This document shows positions 57,289 through 64,000 of a stretch of DNA of 64,000 bases, one piece after another (the first letter of the stretch is position 1; every line of letters begins with the position of its first letter). The translations under genes and the position numbers were made by a program. The notes below the pieces were generated by a model. It was not told the origin of the DNA. It saw only the letters and a program-made list of their open reading frames with translations, and did no database searches. The stretch comes from Halorussus gelatinilyticus (GTDB lineage: Archaea > Halobacteriota > Halobacteria > Halobacteriales > Haladaptataceae), in NCBI RefSeq assembly GCF_023238445.1, contig NZ_CP096658.1, forward strand, positions 1,922,001-1,986,000. The letters are read 5' to 3'.

Positions 57289-58475
57289 CACTGGAGGTTG
57301 TCGGCGATGATGTTCTTCTGAATCTCGCTGGTCCCCTCGTATATCTTCGTGATGCGGGCGTCGCGGTAGTAGCGCTCGACGGGGTGGTCGGTGACGAACC
57401 CGGCCCCGCCGTGGACCTGAATCGCCTCGTCGGCCACGTCCACGGCGTGTTCGCTGGCGAACAGTTTGGCCATGCTCGCGAACTGGGTCGCCATCTGGTC
57501 GTCGCCGCCCTCGACGTACGACGCCGCCCGGTAGGCGAGCGACCGGGCCGCCTCGACGTTGGTCGCCATCTCCGCGAGCTTGTGCTCGATTGCCTGAAAG
57601 TCGCCGATCTTCTGGCCGAACTGCTCGCGCTCGTCGGCGTAGTCGAGCGCCGCGTCGAGCGCGGCCTGCGCGGTTCCGACGGCTTGGGCCGCGACGCTGG
57701 TTCGCCCGCTGGCGAAGAAGTCCATCAACTGGTAGAACCCCTTGTCTACTTCGCCGATGACGTTCTCCTCGGGGACGCGCACGTCGTCGAGGACGACCTC
57801 CGCGAGGTCGGAGGCCCGGATGCCGAGTTTGTTGTCTATCTTCTCGGTCCGGAAGCCCTCCGCGTCGGTCGGGACGAGGAACGCGGTGATGCCGCGGTGG
57901 CCCTCGTCGGGCGAGGTCTTGGTCATCACGACCGCTACGTCGGCGACGGTGCCGTTGGTTATCCACATCTTGTTGCCGTTTATCACGTACTCGTCGCCGT
58001 CTTCCTCCGCGGTTGCACCGCTCCGGTTCGAGGCGCTTTGCGCCTCGCTCTTCTCCGCCCGCGTCTCGATGCCCGCGACGTTCGAGCCGTGGGCGGGTTC
58101 GGAGATGCAGCTACAGCACGCCGACTCGCCCGACGCGATGCGGGTCAGCCACTCGTCTTTCATCCACTCGTCGCCGTACTTCCGAATCATGTTCGAGCCG
58201 AACCCGCGGCTCCCGATGGCGCTCCCGATGCCGGGGTCGGCCCGCCAGAGTTCCTCGGTGACGATGATGGCCGACAACGTGTCCATCCCCGCGCCGCCGT
58301 ACTCCACCGGGATGGACGGGGCCACGAAGTCGAGGTCCGCCGCCTTCTGAACGAGGTCGGCTGGGTACTTCTTCTCCTCGTCGTGCTCTCGGGCGACCGG
58401 TCGAATCTCCTCCTCGCCGAACTCGCGAACGGCCTCGCGTATCGCACGCTGCTCGTCTGACAAGCGAAATGCCAT
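57288..58475 (-). CDS. acyl-CoA dehydrogenase
   Basis: A 395-aa FAD enzyme of the short/medium-chain acyl-CoA dehydrogenase type. N-terminal helical domain MAFRLSDEQRAIREAV; the FAD/substrate region CISEPAHGSNVAGIE and VINGNKMWITNGTVAD; C-terminal AIQVHGGAGFVTDHPVERYY and the catalytic Glu in IYEGTSEIQKNII. An insertion after the FAD region (RAEKSEAQSASNRSGATAEED) is a linker rich in Glu/Ser. It starts 7 bp after a palindrome GGATATATCC that also overlaps the transcription start. It is the first gene of an operon with the hydrolase and the HTH regulator. Confidence 0.92.
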   Translation of the reverse strand: MAFRLSDEQRAIREAVREFGEEEIRPVAREHDEEKKYPADLVQKAADLDFVAPSIPVEYGGAGMDTLSAIIVTEELWRADPGIGSAIGSRGFGSNMIRKYGDEWMKDEWLTRIASGESACCSCISEPAHGSNVAGIETRAEKSEAQSASNRSGATAEEDGDEYVINGNKMWITNGTVADVAVVMTKTSPDEGHRGITAFLVPTDAEGFRTEKIDNKLGIRASDLAEVVLDDVRVPEENVIGEVDKGFYQLMDFFASGRTSVAAQAVGTAQAALDAALDYADEREQFGQKIGDFQAIEHKLAEMATNVEAARSLAYRAASYVEGGDDQMATQFASMAKLFASEHAVDVADEAIQVHGGAGFVTDHPVERYYRDARITKIYEGTSEIQKNIIADNLQ

Positions 58476-58479
58476 ACCG

Positions 58480-58489
58480 GGATATATCC
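58480..58489. promoter_or_regulatory. palindrome GGATATATCC at the acyl-CoA dehydrogenase start
   Basis: A 10-bp perfect palindrome lies between the TATA-like CTTTTTATTGG (58493-58503) and the ATG at 58475. It covers the likely transcription start, so a repressor bound here would block the operon. The HTH protein encoded at the operon end is a candidate. Confidence 0.4.
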
Positions 58490-58598
58490 TTCCAATAAAA
58501 AGTATCTTGGGTGGTGCGGGAACTACTGTTAACGAAAATTGCCTCATTCGCGTACATCCGGGCACAGATTTATGTTCGCGAACGTTCACCGACTCGGT

Positions 58599-59660
58599 AT
58601 GCGAGCCGCAGTCTTGCGTGAATACGGCGAACCCCTCGAAATCGAGACCGTCGAACGCCCCGACCCCGACCCGGACGGGGTAGTCATCGAGACCGAAGCC
58701 TGCGGCATCTGTCGCAGCGACTGGCACGCGTGGCAGGGCGACTGGGACTGGATCGGCGCGAAGCCGCCGAGAGGACAGATTCTCGGCCACGAACCGGCCG
58801 GGACCGTCGTGGCGGTCGGCGAGGACGTGACCCGCCTCAGCGAGGGCGACAGCGTCGCCGTCCCGTTCAACCTCAGCGACGGCACCTGTCCGACGTGCCG
58901 CAACGGACACGCGAACGTCTGCGAGAACGTCGTGCCGCTGGGTCTCGCGGAGGCCGCGCCGGGCGCGTTCGCCGAGGAAGTCCACGTCCCGGTCGCCGAC
59001 CAGAACGCCGTCAGGCTCCCCGACGCCGTCTCGCCGGTCGCGATGGCGGGTCTCGGCTGTCGGTTCGTCACGGCGTTCCACGCGCTCGTTCACCGGGCGG
59101 ACGTGACCGCGGGCGACTGGGTCGCGGTCCACGGCTGTGGCGGCGTCGGCCTCTCGGCGGTCCACGTCGCCGACGCCGTCGGCGCGAACGTCGTGGCGGT
59201 CGATCTGGCCGACGAGAAGCTGTCGAAGGCCGAGGAGTTGGGGGCGGTCGAGACCGTGAACGCGTCCGAGACCGAGAACGTCCCTCGCGCTATCGCCGGT
59301 ATCACCGACGGCGGCGCGCACGTTTCGGTAGACGCGCTCGGCATCGCCGAGACCTGCCGCAACTCCGTGAGTTGTCTCCGTCGTCGGGGCCAGCACGTCC
59401 AAATCGGTCTCACGACGCAGGACGAACGGGGGAGCGTGACCCTCCCGACCGACGCGATGGTGATGAAGGAGATAGATTTCCTCGGGTCGTTCGGAATGCA
59501 ACCCCCGCGCTACGACGAGATATTCCGGATGGTCGAAACGGGGAGCCTCGACCCCAGCGCCGTCGTCTCCGAGACGGTGACGCTCGACGACGTGCCCGAC
59601 CGCCTCGCCGCGATGAGCGACTACGAGACGATGGGCATCCCGGTCGTGGACGAGTTCTGA
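58599..59660 (+). CDS. zinc-dependent alcohol dehydrogenase
   Basis: A 353-aa MDR enzyme. Catalytic zinc ligands: Cys in EACGICRSDWHAW, and GHEPAGTVVAVGEDV. The structural-zinc lobe is CPTCRNGHANVC. The Rossmann domain has AVHGCGGVGLSAVHVADAVGANVVAVD. It oxidises a primary or secondary alcohol with NAD(P). ATG 58599 (MRAAVLREYG) is chosen: TATA-like GATTTATGT is about 28 bp upstream, so the mRNA is leaderless, and the earlier in-frame ATG is outside the conserved region. It is divergent from the acyl-CoA dehydrogenase operon. Confidence 0.92.
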   Translation: MRAAVLREYGEPLEIETVERPDPDPDGVVIETEACGICRSDWHAWQGDWDWIGAKPPRGQILGHEPAGTVVAVGEDVTRLSEGDSVAVPFNLSDGTCPTCRNGHANVCENVVPLGLAEAAPGAFAEEVHVPVADQNAVRLPDAVSPVAMAGLGCRFVTAFHALVHRADVTAGDWVAVHGCGGVGLSAVHVADAVGANVVAVDLADEKLSKAEELGAVETVNASETENVPRAIAGITDGGAHVSVDALGIAETCRNSVSCLRRRGQHVQIGLTTQDERGSVTLPTDAMVMKEIDFLGSFGMQPPRYDEIFRMVETGSLDPSAVVSETVTLDDVPDRLAAMSDYETMGIPVVDEF

Positions 59661-59721
59661 GCATCGGAGACGGTGAGGACAGAAGTACCGACTCCGTCCC
59701 TCGAGCAGGGAGATGCGTCGC

Positions 59722-59901
59722 TCAGATATCGATTCTGCAACACGTCCCCTCGACGAGGTTTTCCTCGTCGATGTGCGCGGACAGGCAGGCGTAGTTACAG
59801 AACTGCCCCGTCGGTTCACGCTCGTCGCCTCGCTGTTCCGCCACGAACAGCGCGTCGTGTTCGGACACGTCGCTCCCGCAGTAGGTGCAGTCGTCGGTCA
59901 C
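59722..59901 (-). CDS. small zinc-ribbon-like protein
   Basis: A 59-aa protein, start GTG at 59901: VTDDCTYCGSDVSEHDALFV at the N terminus gives CxxC; the second half has CNYAC, a His six residues on and a final TCCRIDI. The four Cys plus His can form one zinc site; this is a familiar haloarchaeal small CxxC protein type. A weak TATA-like stretch lies 25-30 bp upstream. It is convergent with the alcohol dehydrogenase and downstream of the FlK-type thioesterase gene. Confidence 0.6.
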   Translation of the reverse strand: MTDDCTYCGSDVSEHDALFVAEQRGDEREPTGQFCNYACLSAHIDEENLVEGTCCRIDI

Positions 59902-59998
59902 GTCCGAACGGAGGTGACGAACGCAGTAAGTCGTTTTCCCGCCACCCGGATAGCGGACGGTTAACTTCTCCCGCGTCTCCGAGAAGGGTTCGTCGGTG

Positions 59999-60439
59999 TT
60001 ACTCCGCGTCGGCGTTCCGCGTCGCGTCGAGACGCCCGCGAACTCGCTCGGCGAACGCCTCGCGGTTCACGACCGCGTGGCGCATCCGGCCCTCGGCCGC
60101 GACGCCCCCGCGGTCCTCCACCGTCGCGCTGGAGGTTATCTGACCGCTCTCGGCGTCCACCTCCTCGACCTCGATAGCGACCGCGACCGCCTCGCCCGCG
60201 GGCGTCGGCGCGAGGTGGTCGCACTCGATTCGAACGCCGACGATGCGGTGGCCCTCGGGGAGTTTCGGAACCACGCCGTCGTAGACGGTCTGCTCCATGA
60301 AGCCGATTATCTCCGGCGTGGCGGCGACTTCGACGCCCTCGGCGACCGTCTGGGGTTCCATCTGCCCGGCCTCCCACGTCGATTCGTGTGCGAGTCCCTC
60401 GCCGACCGCCGAGAGCGGGTCGTCGGTGTCGTCGGCCAC
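59999..60439 (-). CDS. FlK-type hotdog thioesterase
   Basis: A 146-aa thioesterase of the fluoroacetyl-CoA-thioesterase (FlK) family. The catalytic set can be aligned: Thr in AATPEIIGFMEQ, Glu in the same helix (FMEQ), and His in VRIECDHLAPTPAGE. The final RMRHAVVNREAF fits the family's last strand and helix. The broad role is hydrolysis of an activated acyl-CoA, perhaps protecting CoA pools. The GTG start is at 60439, 1 bp after the enoyl-CoA hydratase stop in the same operon. Confidence 0.82.
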   Translation of the reverse strand: MADDTDDPLSAVGEGLAHESTWEAGQMEPQTVAEGVEVAATPEIIGFMEQTVYDGVVPKLPEGHRIVGVRIECDHLAPTPAGEAVAVAIEVEEVDAESGQITSSATVEDRGGVAAEGRMRHAVVNREAFAERVRGRLDATRNADAE

Positions 60440-60440
60440 G

Positions 60441-61235
60441 TCACCGCCCCTCGAATTTGGGTTCTCGGTCCTCGAGGAAGGCCCGCACGCCCTCTTCGTG
60501 ATCGTCGGTCTCGAAGACGATGCCCTGAGCGGTCGCCTCGTCGGTCATCGCGCGCTGGACCGACTTGTCGAGGCCCTCGCCGAGCAGGCGCTTGGCGTGG
60601 CGGAGCGCCACCGTCGGGCCGGTCGCGACGCGGTCGACGAATTGGTCGGCCCGCTCGTCGAATTCCTCGGCCGGGTAGACGCGGTTGACCAGTCCGAGGT
60701 CGAGCGCCCGTTCGGCACCGACGAGTTCGCCCGTGAACACCAGTTCCTTGGCGACGTTCTCGCCGACGATTCGCGGGAGCAAGTAGGAGGTCCCGGCGTC
60801 GATGGAGAGACCGACCTGCCGGAAGCCGAACCCGACCGAGGCGTCGTCGCTGGCGAGTTGCACGTCGCAGGCGATGGCGAGGTTCGCGCCCGCCCCGAAC
60901 GCCGCACCGTCTATCTTCGCGACCGTGGGGAGCGGGAAGGTGGCGAGGCGGGCGACGGTCTCGCTCGTCGTCCGTTCGAGTCGCCGGACCTGCTCGTCGA
61001 GCGACTCGTCGGACTCGAACCGCTCGCGCATCGCGGCGATGTCCCCGCCCGCCGAGAACGCCTCGCCCGCACCCTCGACGGCGACGCACCGGGCGTCGCT
61101 CTCGGCGATGTCGGCCAGCGCGTCGCGCACCTCGGCCGACATCTCGGTCGAGAGCGCGTTGCGCCGGTCCGGTTCGCTCAGGGTGACGGTCGCAACGCCG
61201 TCGGCGATGTCGAGAGCGACCGACTCCCCGGTCAC
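60441..61235 (-). CDS. enoyl-CoA hydratase/isomerase family protein
   Basis: A 264-aa crotonase-fold enzyme. The CoA and oxyanion segments are VEGAGEAFSAGGDIAAMRE and KIDGAAFGAGANLAIACDV, then FGFRQVGLSIDAGTSYLLPR. In classical hydratases two Glu are used; here the second (usually E/P-G-G-GTQR) reads SIDAGTSYLL, so isomerase or another crotonase reaction is possible. GTG 61235 overlaps the ligase stop codon (GTGA). It is the second gene of the ligase-ECH-thioesterase operon. Confidence 0.88.
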   Translation of the reverse strand: MTGESVALDIADGVATVTLSEPDRRNALSTEMSAEVRDALADIAESDARCVAVEGAGEAFSAGGDIAAMRERFESDESLDEQVRRLERTTSETVARLATFPLPTVAKIDGAAFGAGANLAIACDVQLASDDASVGFGFRQVGLSIDAGTSYLLPRIVGENVAKELVFTGELVGAERALDLGLVNRVYPAEEFDERADQFVDRVATGPTVALRHAKRLLGEGLDKSVQRAMTDEATAQGIVFETDDHEEGVRAFLEDREPKFEGR

Positions 61236-62866
61236 TCGGTCCCCTCCGTCGTCTCGCGCTCCCGGAGTTCGAACTTCTGGACCTTGCCGGTGGTCGTCCG
61301 CGGAAGCTCTTCGACGAACTCGACCTCGCGGGGGTGCTTGTACTCGGCGAGCCTGTCCAGACAGAACTGCCGTATCTCGTCGGGGGTCACGTCGGCGTCC
61401 GGAACCGGCACCACGAACGCCTTCACCGTCTCGCCCCGGCGGTCGTCCGGAATCCCGACCACGGCGGCGTCCGCGACCGCCTCGTGTTCGAAGAGCAACT
61501 CCTCGACCTCGCGCGGATACACGTTGTAGCCGGCGGTGTTTATCATGTGCTTCTTGCGGTCCACGACGTAGAAGAAGCCGTCCTCGTCCCAGTAGCCGAG
61601 GTCGCCGGTGTGGAACCACCGCGTCCCGTCGCGCTCGGTGAACGCCGACTCGTTGGCCTCGGGCAGGCCGGCGTACCCCTTCATCACGTTCGGCCCGGCG
61701 ACGACGAGTTCGCCCGTGACGCCGTCGAGGTCGGTCTCCTCCTCGTCTACGGGGCCCTTCTCGACCGGCGGGCGTTCCTCGAAGTCGTCGTCCACGATTT
61801 TCGCCTCGACGCCGGGAAGCGTCTTCCCGATGCTGCCGACCCGGCGACCCTGTTTCGGGCTGTTGAAGTGAGTCACCGGACTGGTCTCGGTCAGCCCGTA
61901 CCCCTCGTATATCTTCACGTCGTACAGGTCCTCGAACTGCCGGAGGACTTCGACGGGGATACCGGACCCGCCTACGCCGGCGAGGCGGAGCGACGAGAGG
62001 TCGAACTCCTCGGCGTTCGGTTGGTTGATGACGTCGTTGTACATCGCCGGGACGCCGTGCATCAGCGTGAGGCCCTCGTCCTCGACCAGCGAGACGGCCT
62101 CTTGGGCGTCCCACTCGGGGAGCGGGTAGTACTCGCCGCCGTTGAACAGCGTCGCGTTCATCACCACCGTCATGCCGTAGATGTGGAACAGCGGGAGGAC
62201 GCCCAGTTGCTTGTCGTTGGTCCGGATGCCCTCGGGCACGAGGTCCGCCGCCGTCTCGGCGTTCGACGCGAGATTCCGGTGGGTCAACTGCACGCCCTTC
62301 GGTTGCCCCGTCGTCCCGCTGGTGTACGGTTGGACTGCGACGTCGTCGTCGGCGCGGTCCACGACCGCGGGATTCTCGGCGCTGTCCGCGACCCCGGAAT
62401 CGTCGGCGCTGTCCGCGAGGGTCGGCTCGTGGTCGTCGCCGAGGAACGCCTCGAAGTCGGTTCCCGCTTCGGCCGCCTCGCCGACGGTGACGACGTGTTC
62501 GAGGTCGGTGTCGTCGCGGACCTCCTCGACGAACGGCACGAGGTCCGAGAGCGTCACGACGGCGCGCGCGCCGCTGTCGGACAGCAGGTGGGCGATCTCT
62601 CGGGATTTGTACTGGGGGTTCATCGGCACGACGACGCCGCCCGCCCGGAGCGTCCCGTGGAACGCGGTTACGAACTGAGGGACGTTCGGCAGGTACACCG
62701 CGACGCGGTCGCCCTCGCCGATGCCTCGGTCGTCCAGTCCCGCGGCGAACTGGCCGGTTCGCGCCCAGAACTCGCCGTAGGTTACGTCCCGTCCTCGGAA
62801 GGAGAGCGCGACCGCGTCCGGTTGCTCCGCCGCGACCGATTGAATGTTCGTGGCAAGGTTTGCCAT
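61232..62866 (-). CDS. acyl-CoA synthetase (AMP-dependent ligase)
   Basis: A 544-aa ANL-superfamily enzyme that activates a carboxylic acid to its CoA thioester through an acyl-AMP. The phosphate-binding loop is YTSGTTGQPKGVQLTHRN, the A5 motif is YEGYGLTETSPVTH, the A7 motif WFHTGDLGYWDEDG, and the A10 lysine in PRTTTGKVQKFELRE. An acidic insert follows YTSGTTGQ by an earlier stretch (DSADDSGVADSAENPAVVD). Broad medium/long-chain specificity is likely. TATA-like GAAATACGAT lies near 62877-62887. It begins the operon with enoyl-CoA hydratase and thioesterase. Confidence 0.92.
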   Translation of the reverse strand: MANLATNIQSVAAEQPDAVALSFRGRDVTYGEFWARTGQFAAGLDDRGIGEGDRVAVYLPNVPQFVTAFHGTLRAGGVVVPMNPQYKSREIAHLLSDSGARAVVTLSDLVPFVEEVRDDTDLEHVVTVGEAAEAGTDFEAFLGDDHEPTLADSADDSGVADSAENPAVVDRADDDVAVQPYTSGTTGQPKGVQLTHRNLASNAETAADLVPEGIRTNDKQLGVLPLFHIYGMTVVMNATLFNGGEYYPLPEWDAQEAVSLVEDEGLTLMHGVPAMYNDVINQPNAEEFDLSSLRLAGVGGSGIPVEVLRQFEDLYDVKIYEGYGLTETSPVTHFNSPKQGRRVGSIGKTLPGVEAKIVDDDFEERPPVEKGPVDEEETDLDGVTGELVVAGPNVMKGYAGLPEANESAFTERDGTRWFHTGDLGYWDEDGFFYVVDRKKHMINTAGYNVYPREVEELLFEHEAVADAAVVGIPDDRRGETVKAFVVPVPDADVTPDEIRQFCLDRLAEYKHPREVEFVEELPRTTTGKVQKFELRERETTEGTE

Positions 62867-62989
62867 GTAGTTGGGTATCGTATTTCAACCTCTAAAGAGT
62901 TACCCTCGCCAGAACCAATTTTTCTACTGAGTGCGGTATTCTCTAACAGTCGTAGTCATATCGTCCGGAACCCTTACGGTGGAAGGGAG

Positions 62990-63829
62990 CTACCCGCCGA
63001 GGTACGCGTCGCGGATGTACTCGTCCCCGCGGAGCGTGTCGGGCGTCCCCTCCCGCTCGAACCGGCCGTTTTCGAGGAGGTAGACCCGGTCGGCGTGGTC
63101 CATCGCGAACGTGACGTTCTGCTCGCACAGCACGACGGTCACGCCGGCGTCTCGTATCTCCTCGATGCCGTCACTGATGTCCTCCAGAATGACGGGCGCG
63201 AGACCGAGCGTCGGCTCGTCCAGCAACAGGAGGTCGGGGTCGCTCATCAGCGCGCGACCGATGGCGAGCATCTGCTGTTCGCCGCCGCTCATCGTCCGGG
63301 CGTTCTGCTCGGCGCGCTCTTCGAGCGTCGGGAACAGGTCGTAGACGAACTCCCGGCGCTCCTCGACGTCGTCGCGGTGGCGGTACGCCCCGAGGTCGAG
63401 GTTGTCGGCCACGCTCATGTAGCCGAACAGGTCGCGCGTCTCCGTGCAGTGAATCAGTCCCTCGGCGACGAGGTCGCTCGCGCTCGTCTCCGCGACCTCT
63501 CGTCCCCGGTACGTGACACTCCCCTCGTAGGGGCGATGCCCGGAGACGGCGTCGGCGAGCGTGGACTTCCCCGCGCCGTTCGGGCCGATGACGGCGACGA
63601 TTTCGCCGCCCTCGACGCGGAAGTCGAGACCGCGAAGCGCAGCCACCTGCCCGTACGAGACGCGCAGGTCCTCGGCGCGGAGGACCGCCTCGTCTCGCCC
63701 CGACGCCGCATCCCGCCCGGATGCCTCGTTTCGTCTCGACGCCGTGTCCCGTCCCGACGCCGCGTCCGAGGCGGACGCGGCGTCGTCGCCGTCCGCGTCA
63801 CCGGTCTCCGCGTCGGAATCCGCGCTCAC
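62990..63829 (-). CDS. livF: LivF-type ABC transporter ATP-binding protein
   Basis: A 279-aa ATPase of the branched-chain amino-acid-type (HAAT) importers. Walker A is GPNGAGKST, the signature is MSGGEQQML, and Walker B is LLLLDEPTLGLAP, all in the LivF arrangement. Residues 1-48 are a low-complexity repeat of (A/S)SGRD(E/T)A type, probably unstructured. The GTG start at 63829 overlaps the stop of the livG gene. HAAT importers take up branched-chain amino acids, urea, or short-chain amides; the membrane and binding subunits lie outside the window. Confidence 0.9.
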   Translation of the reverse strand: MSADSDAETGDADGDDAASASDAASGRDTASRRNEASGRDAASGRDEAVLRAEDLRVSYGQVAALRGLDFRVEGGEIVAVIGPNGAGKSTLADAVSGHRPYEGSVTYRGREVAETSASDLVAEGLIHCTETRDLFGYMSVADNLDLGAYRHRDDVEERREFVYDLFPTLEERAEQNARTMSGGEQQMLAIGRALMSDPDLLLLDEPTLGLAPVILEDISDGIEEIRDAGVTVVLCEQNVTFAMDHADRVYLLENGRFEREGTPDTLRGDEYIRDAYLGG

Positions 63830-64000
63830 ACCGTCTCACCCCCCAAGTAGGCCTCTTGGACCTGCTCGTCGGCTTTCAGCTCCTCGGGGCGGCCCTCGGC
63901 TATCTTCGACCCGAACTGGATGACGACTCCGCGGTCGATGAGCGAGAGGAGCCCTCGCATGTTGTGGTCCACGACGACCAGCGTGATGCCGTCGTCCCGG
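63826..64000 (-). CDS. livG: LivG-type ABC ATPase, C-terminal end (cut by window edge)
   Basis: Only about the last 57 codons are visible: DGITLVVVDHNMRGLLSLID (the H-loop), then GVVIQFGSKIAEGRPEELKA and the LivG-type end VQEAYLGGETV. Its stop overlaps the livF start (GTGA), the usual livG-livF coupling. The Walker motifs lie past base 64000. Confidence 0.85.
   Translation of the reverse strand, partial: RDDGITLVVVDHNMRGLLSLIDRGVVIQFGSKIAEGRPEELKADEQVQEAYLGGETV

Noticed and set aside
1-64000. CRISPR arrays, insertion sequences and transposases
   Set aside because: No regularly spaced direct repeats, DDE or IS200/605 transposase-like protein or terminal inverted repeats were seen by eye on either strand.

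Overview
The window is chromosomal DNA from an extremely halophilic archaeon (class Halobacteria). The sequence is GC-rich with a strong C/G preference at third codon positions, and the predicted proteins are rich in Asp and Glu. There are several twin-arginine (Tat) signal peptides, many GTG starts and leaderless genes with a TATA-like box about 25-30 bp upstream. Haloarchaeal marker genes are present: FtsZ2 with a ribbon-helix-helix partner, the SAMP-activating enzyme UbaA, NcsA, halocyanin, a CrtYcd-type lycopene cyclase, Brp/Blh and ribosomal protein L15e. No CRISPR array, insertion sequence or replication origin was seen. The only complete RNA gene recognised is tRNA-Tyr(GUA).

1-13.5 kb: 5' part of mutS, redox proteins (thioredoxin, DsbA/FrnE-like), a Tat-exported alpha-amylase divergent from a Gfo/Idh/MocA D-xylose dehydrogenase, DoxX, ubaA, rpl15e behind a hairpin-rich leader, a DUF1328 protein, the Rio2 kinase, a secreted GH18-like protein and an orphan family 5 solute-binding protein ending in a 15-bp hairpin. 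13.6-24.5 kb: a 36-aa leaderless ORF under a perfect metalloregulator-type palindrome, lipoate ligase, a 971-aa fusion of a luciferase-like flavin monooxygenase to a CoA-acylating aldehyde dehydrogenase, endonuclease IV, AzlCD, a methyltransferase, a tandem Usp protein, an M29 aminopeptidase and a decayed metallo-beta-lactamase-fold gene.

24.6-31.3 kb: a compact operon (MDR dehydrogenase, PTPS-like protein, GT4 glycosyltransferase, methyltransferase) that looks like a pathway for a glycosylated or methylated pterin, then lycopene cyclase overlapping Brp/Blh (retinal synthesis). 31.5-37 kb: ncsA (tRNA thiolation, functionally paired with ubaA), the cdrL-cdrS-ftsZ2 cell-division locus with repeated GTAAGAC/GTCTTAC sites, and tRNA-Tyr followed by a 24-bp duplication of its own 3' end. 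37-46 kb: small conserved proteins, a Cys-less redoxin, an M24 protein with altered metal ligands, halocyanin, a noncoding stretch with three strong hairpins, HAD and DUF192 proteins and an RND/MMPL exporter.

46-64 kb: a fatty-acid and acyl-CoA catabolic region. It contains an SDR, an ACAD10/11-type acyl-CoA dehydrogenase and an ACAD10/11-type phosphotransferase (together resembling a 4-hydroxyacyl-CoA or levulinate module), a 3-hydroxyacyl-CoA dehydrogenase/enoyl-CoA hydratase fusion, PaaI and MaoC hotdog proteins, a MEDS-GAF histidine kinase with a probable frameshift, an operon of acyl-CoA dehydrogenase, alpha/beta hydrolase and HTH regulator, a zinc alcohol dehydrogenase, an operon of acyl-CoA ligase, enoyl-CoA hydratase and FlK-type thioesterase, and the livF/livG ATPases of a branched-chain amino-acid-type ABC importer cut by the window end.

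All functional calls come from reading the sequence and remembered family motifs. No database search was run.
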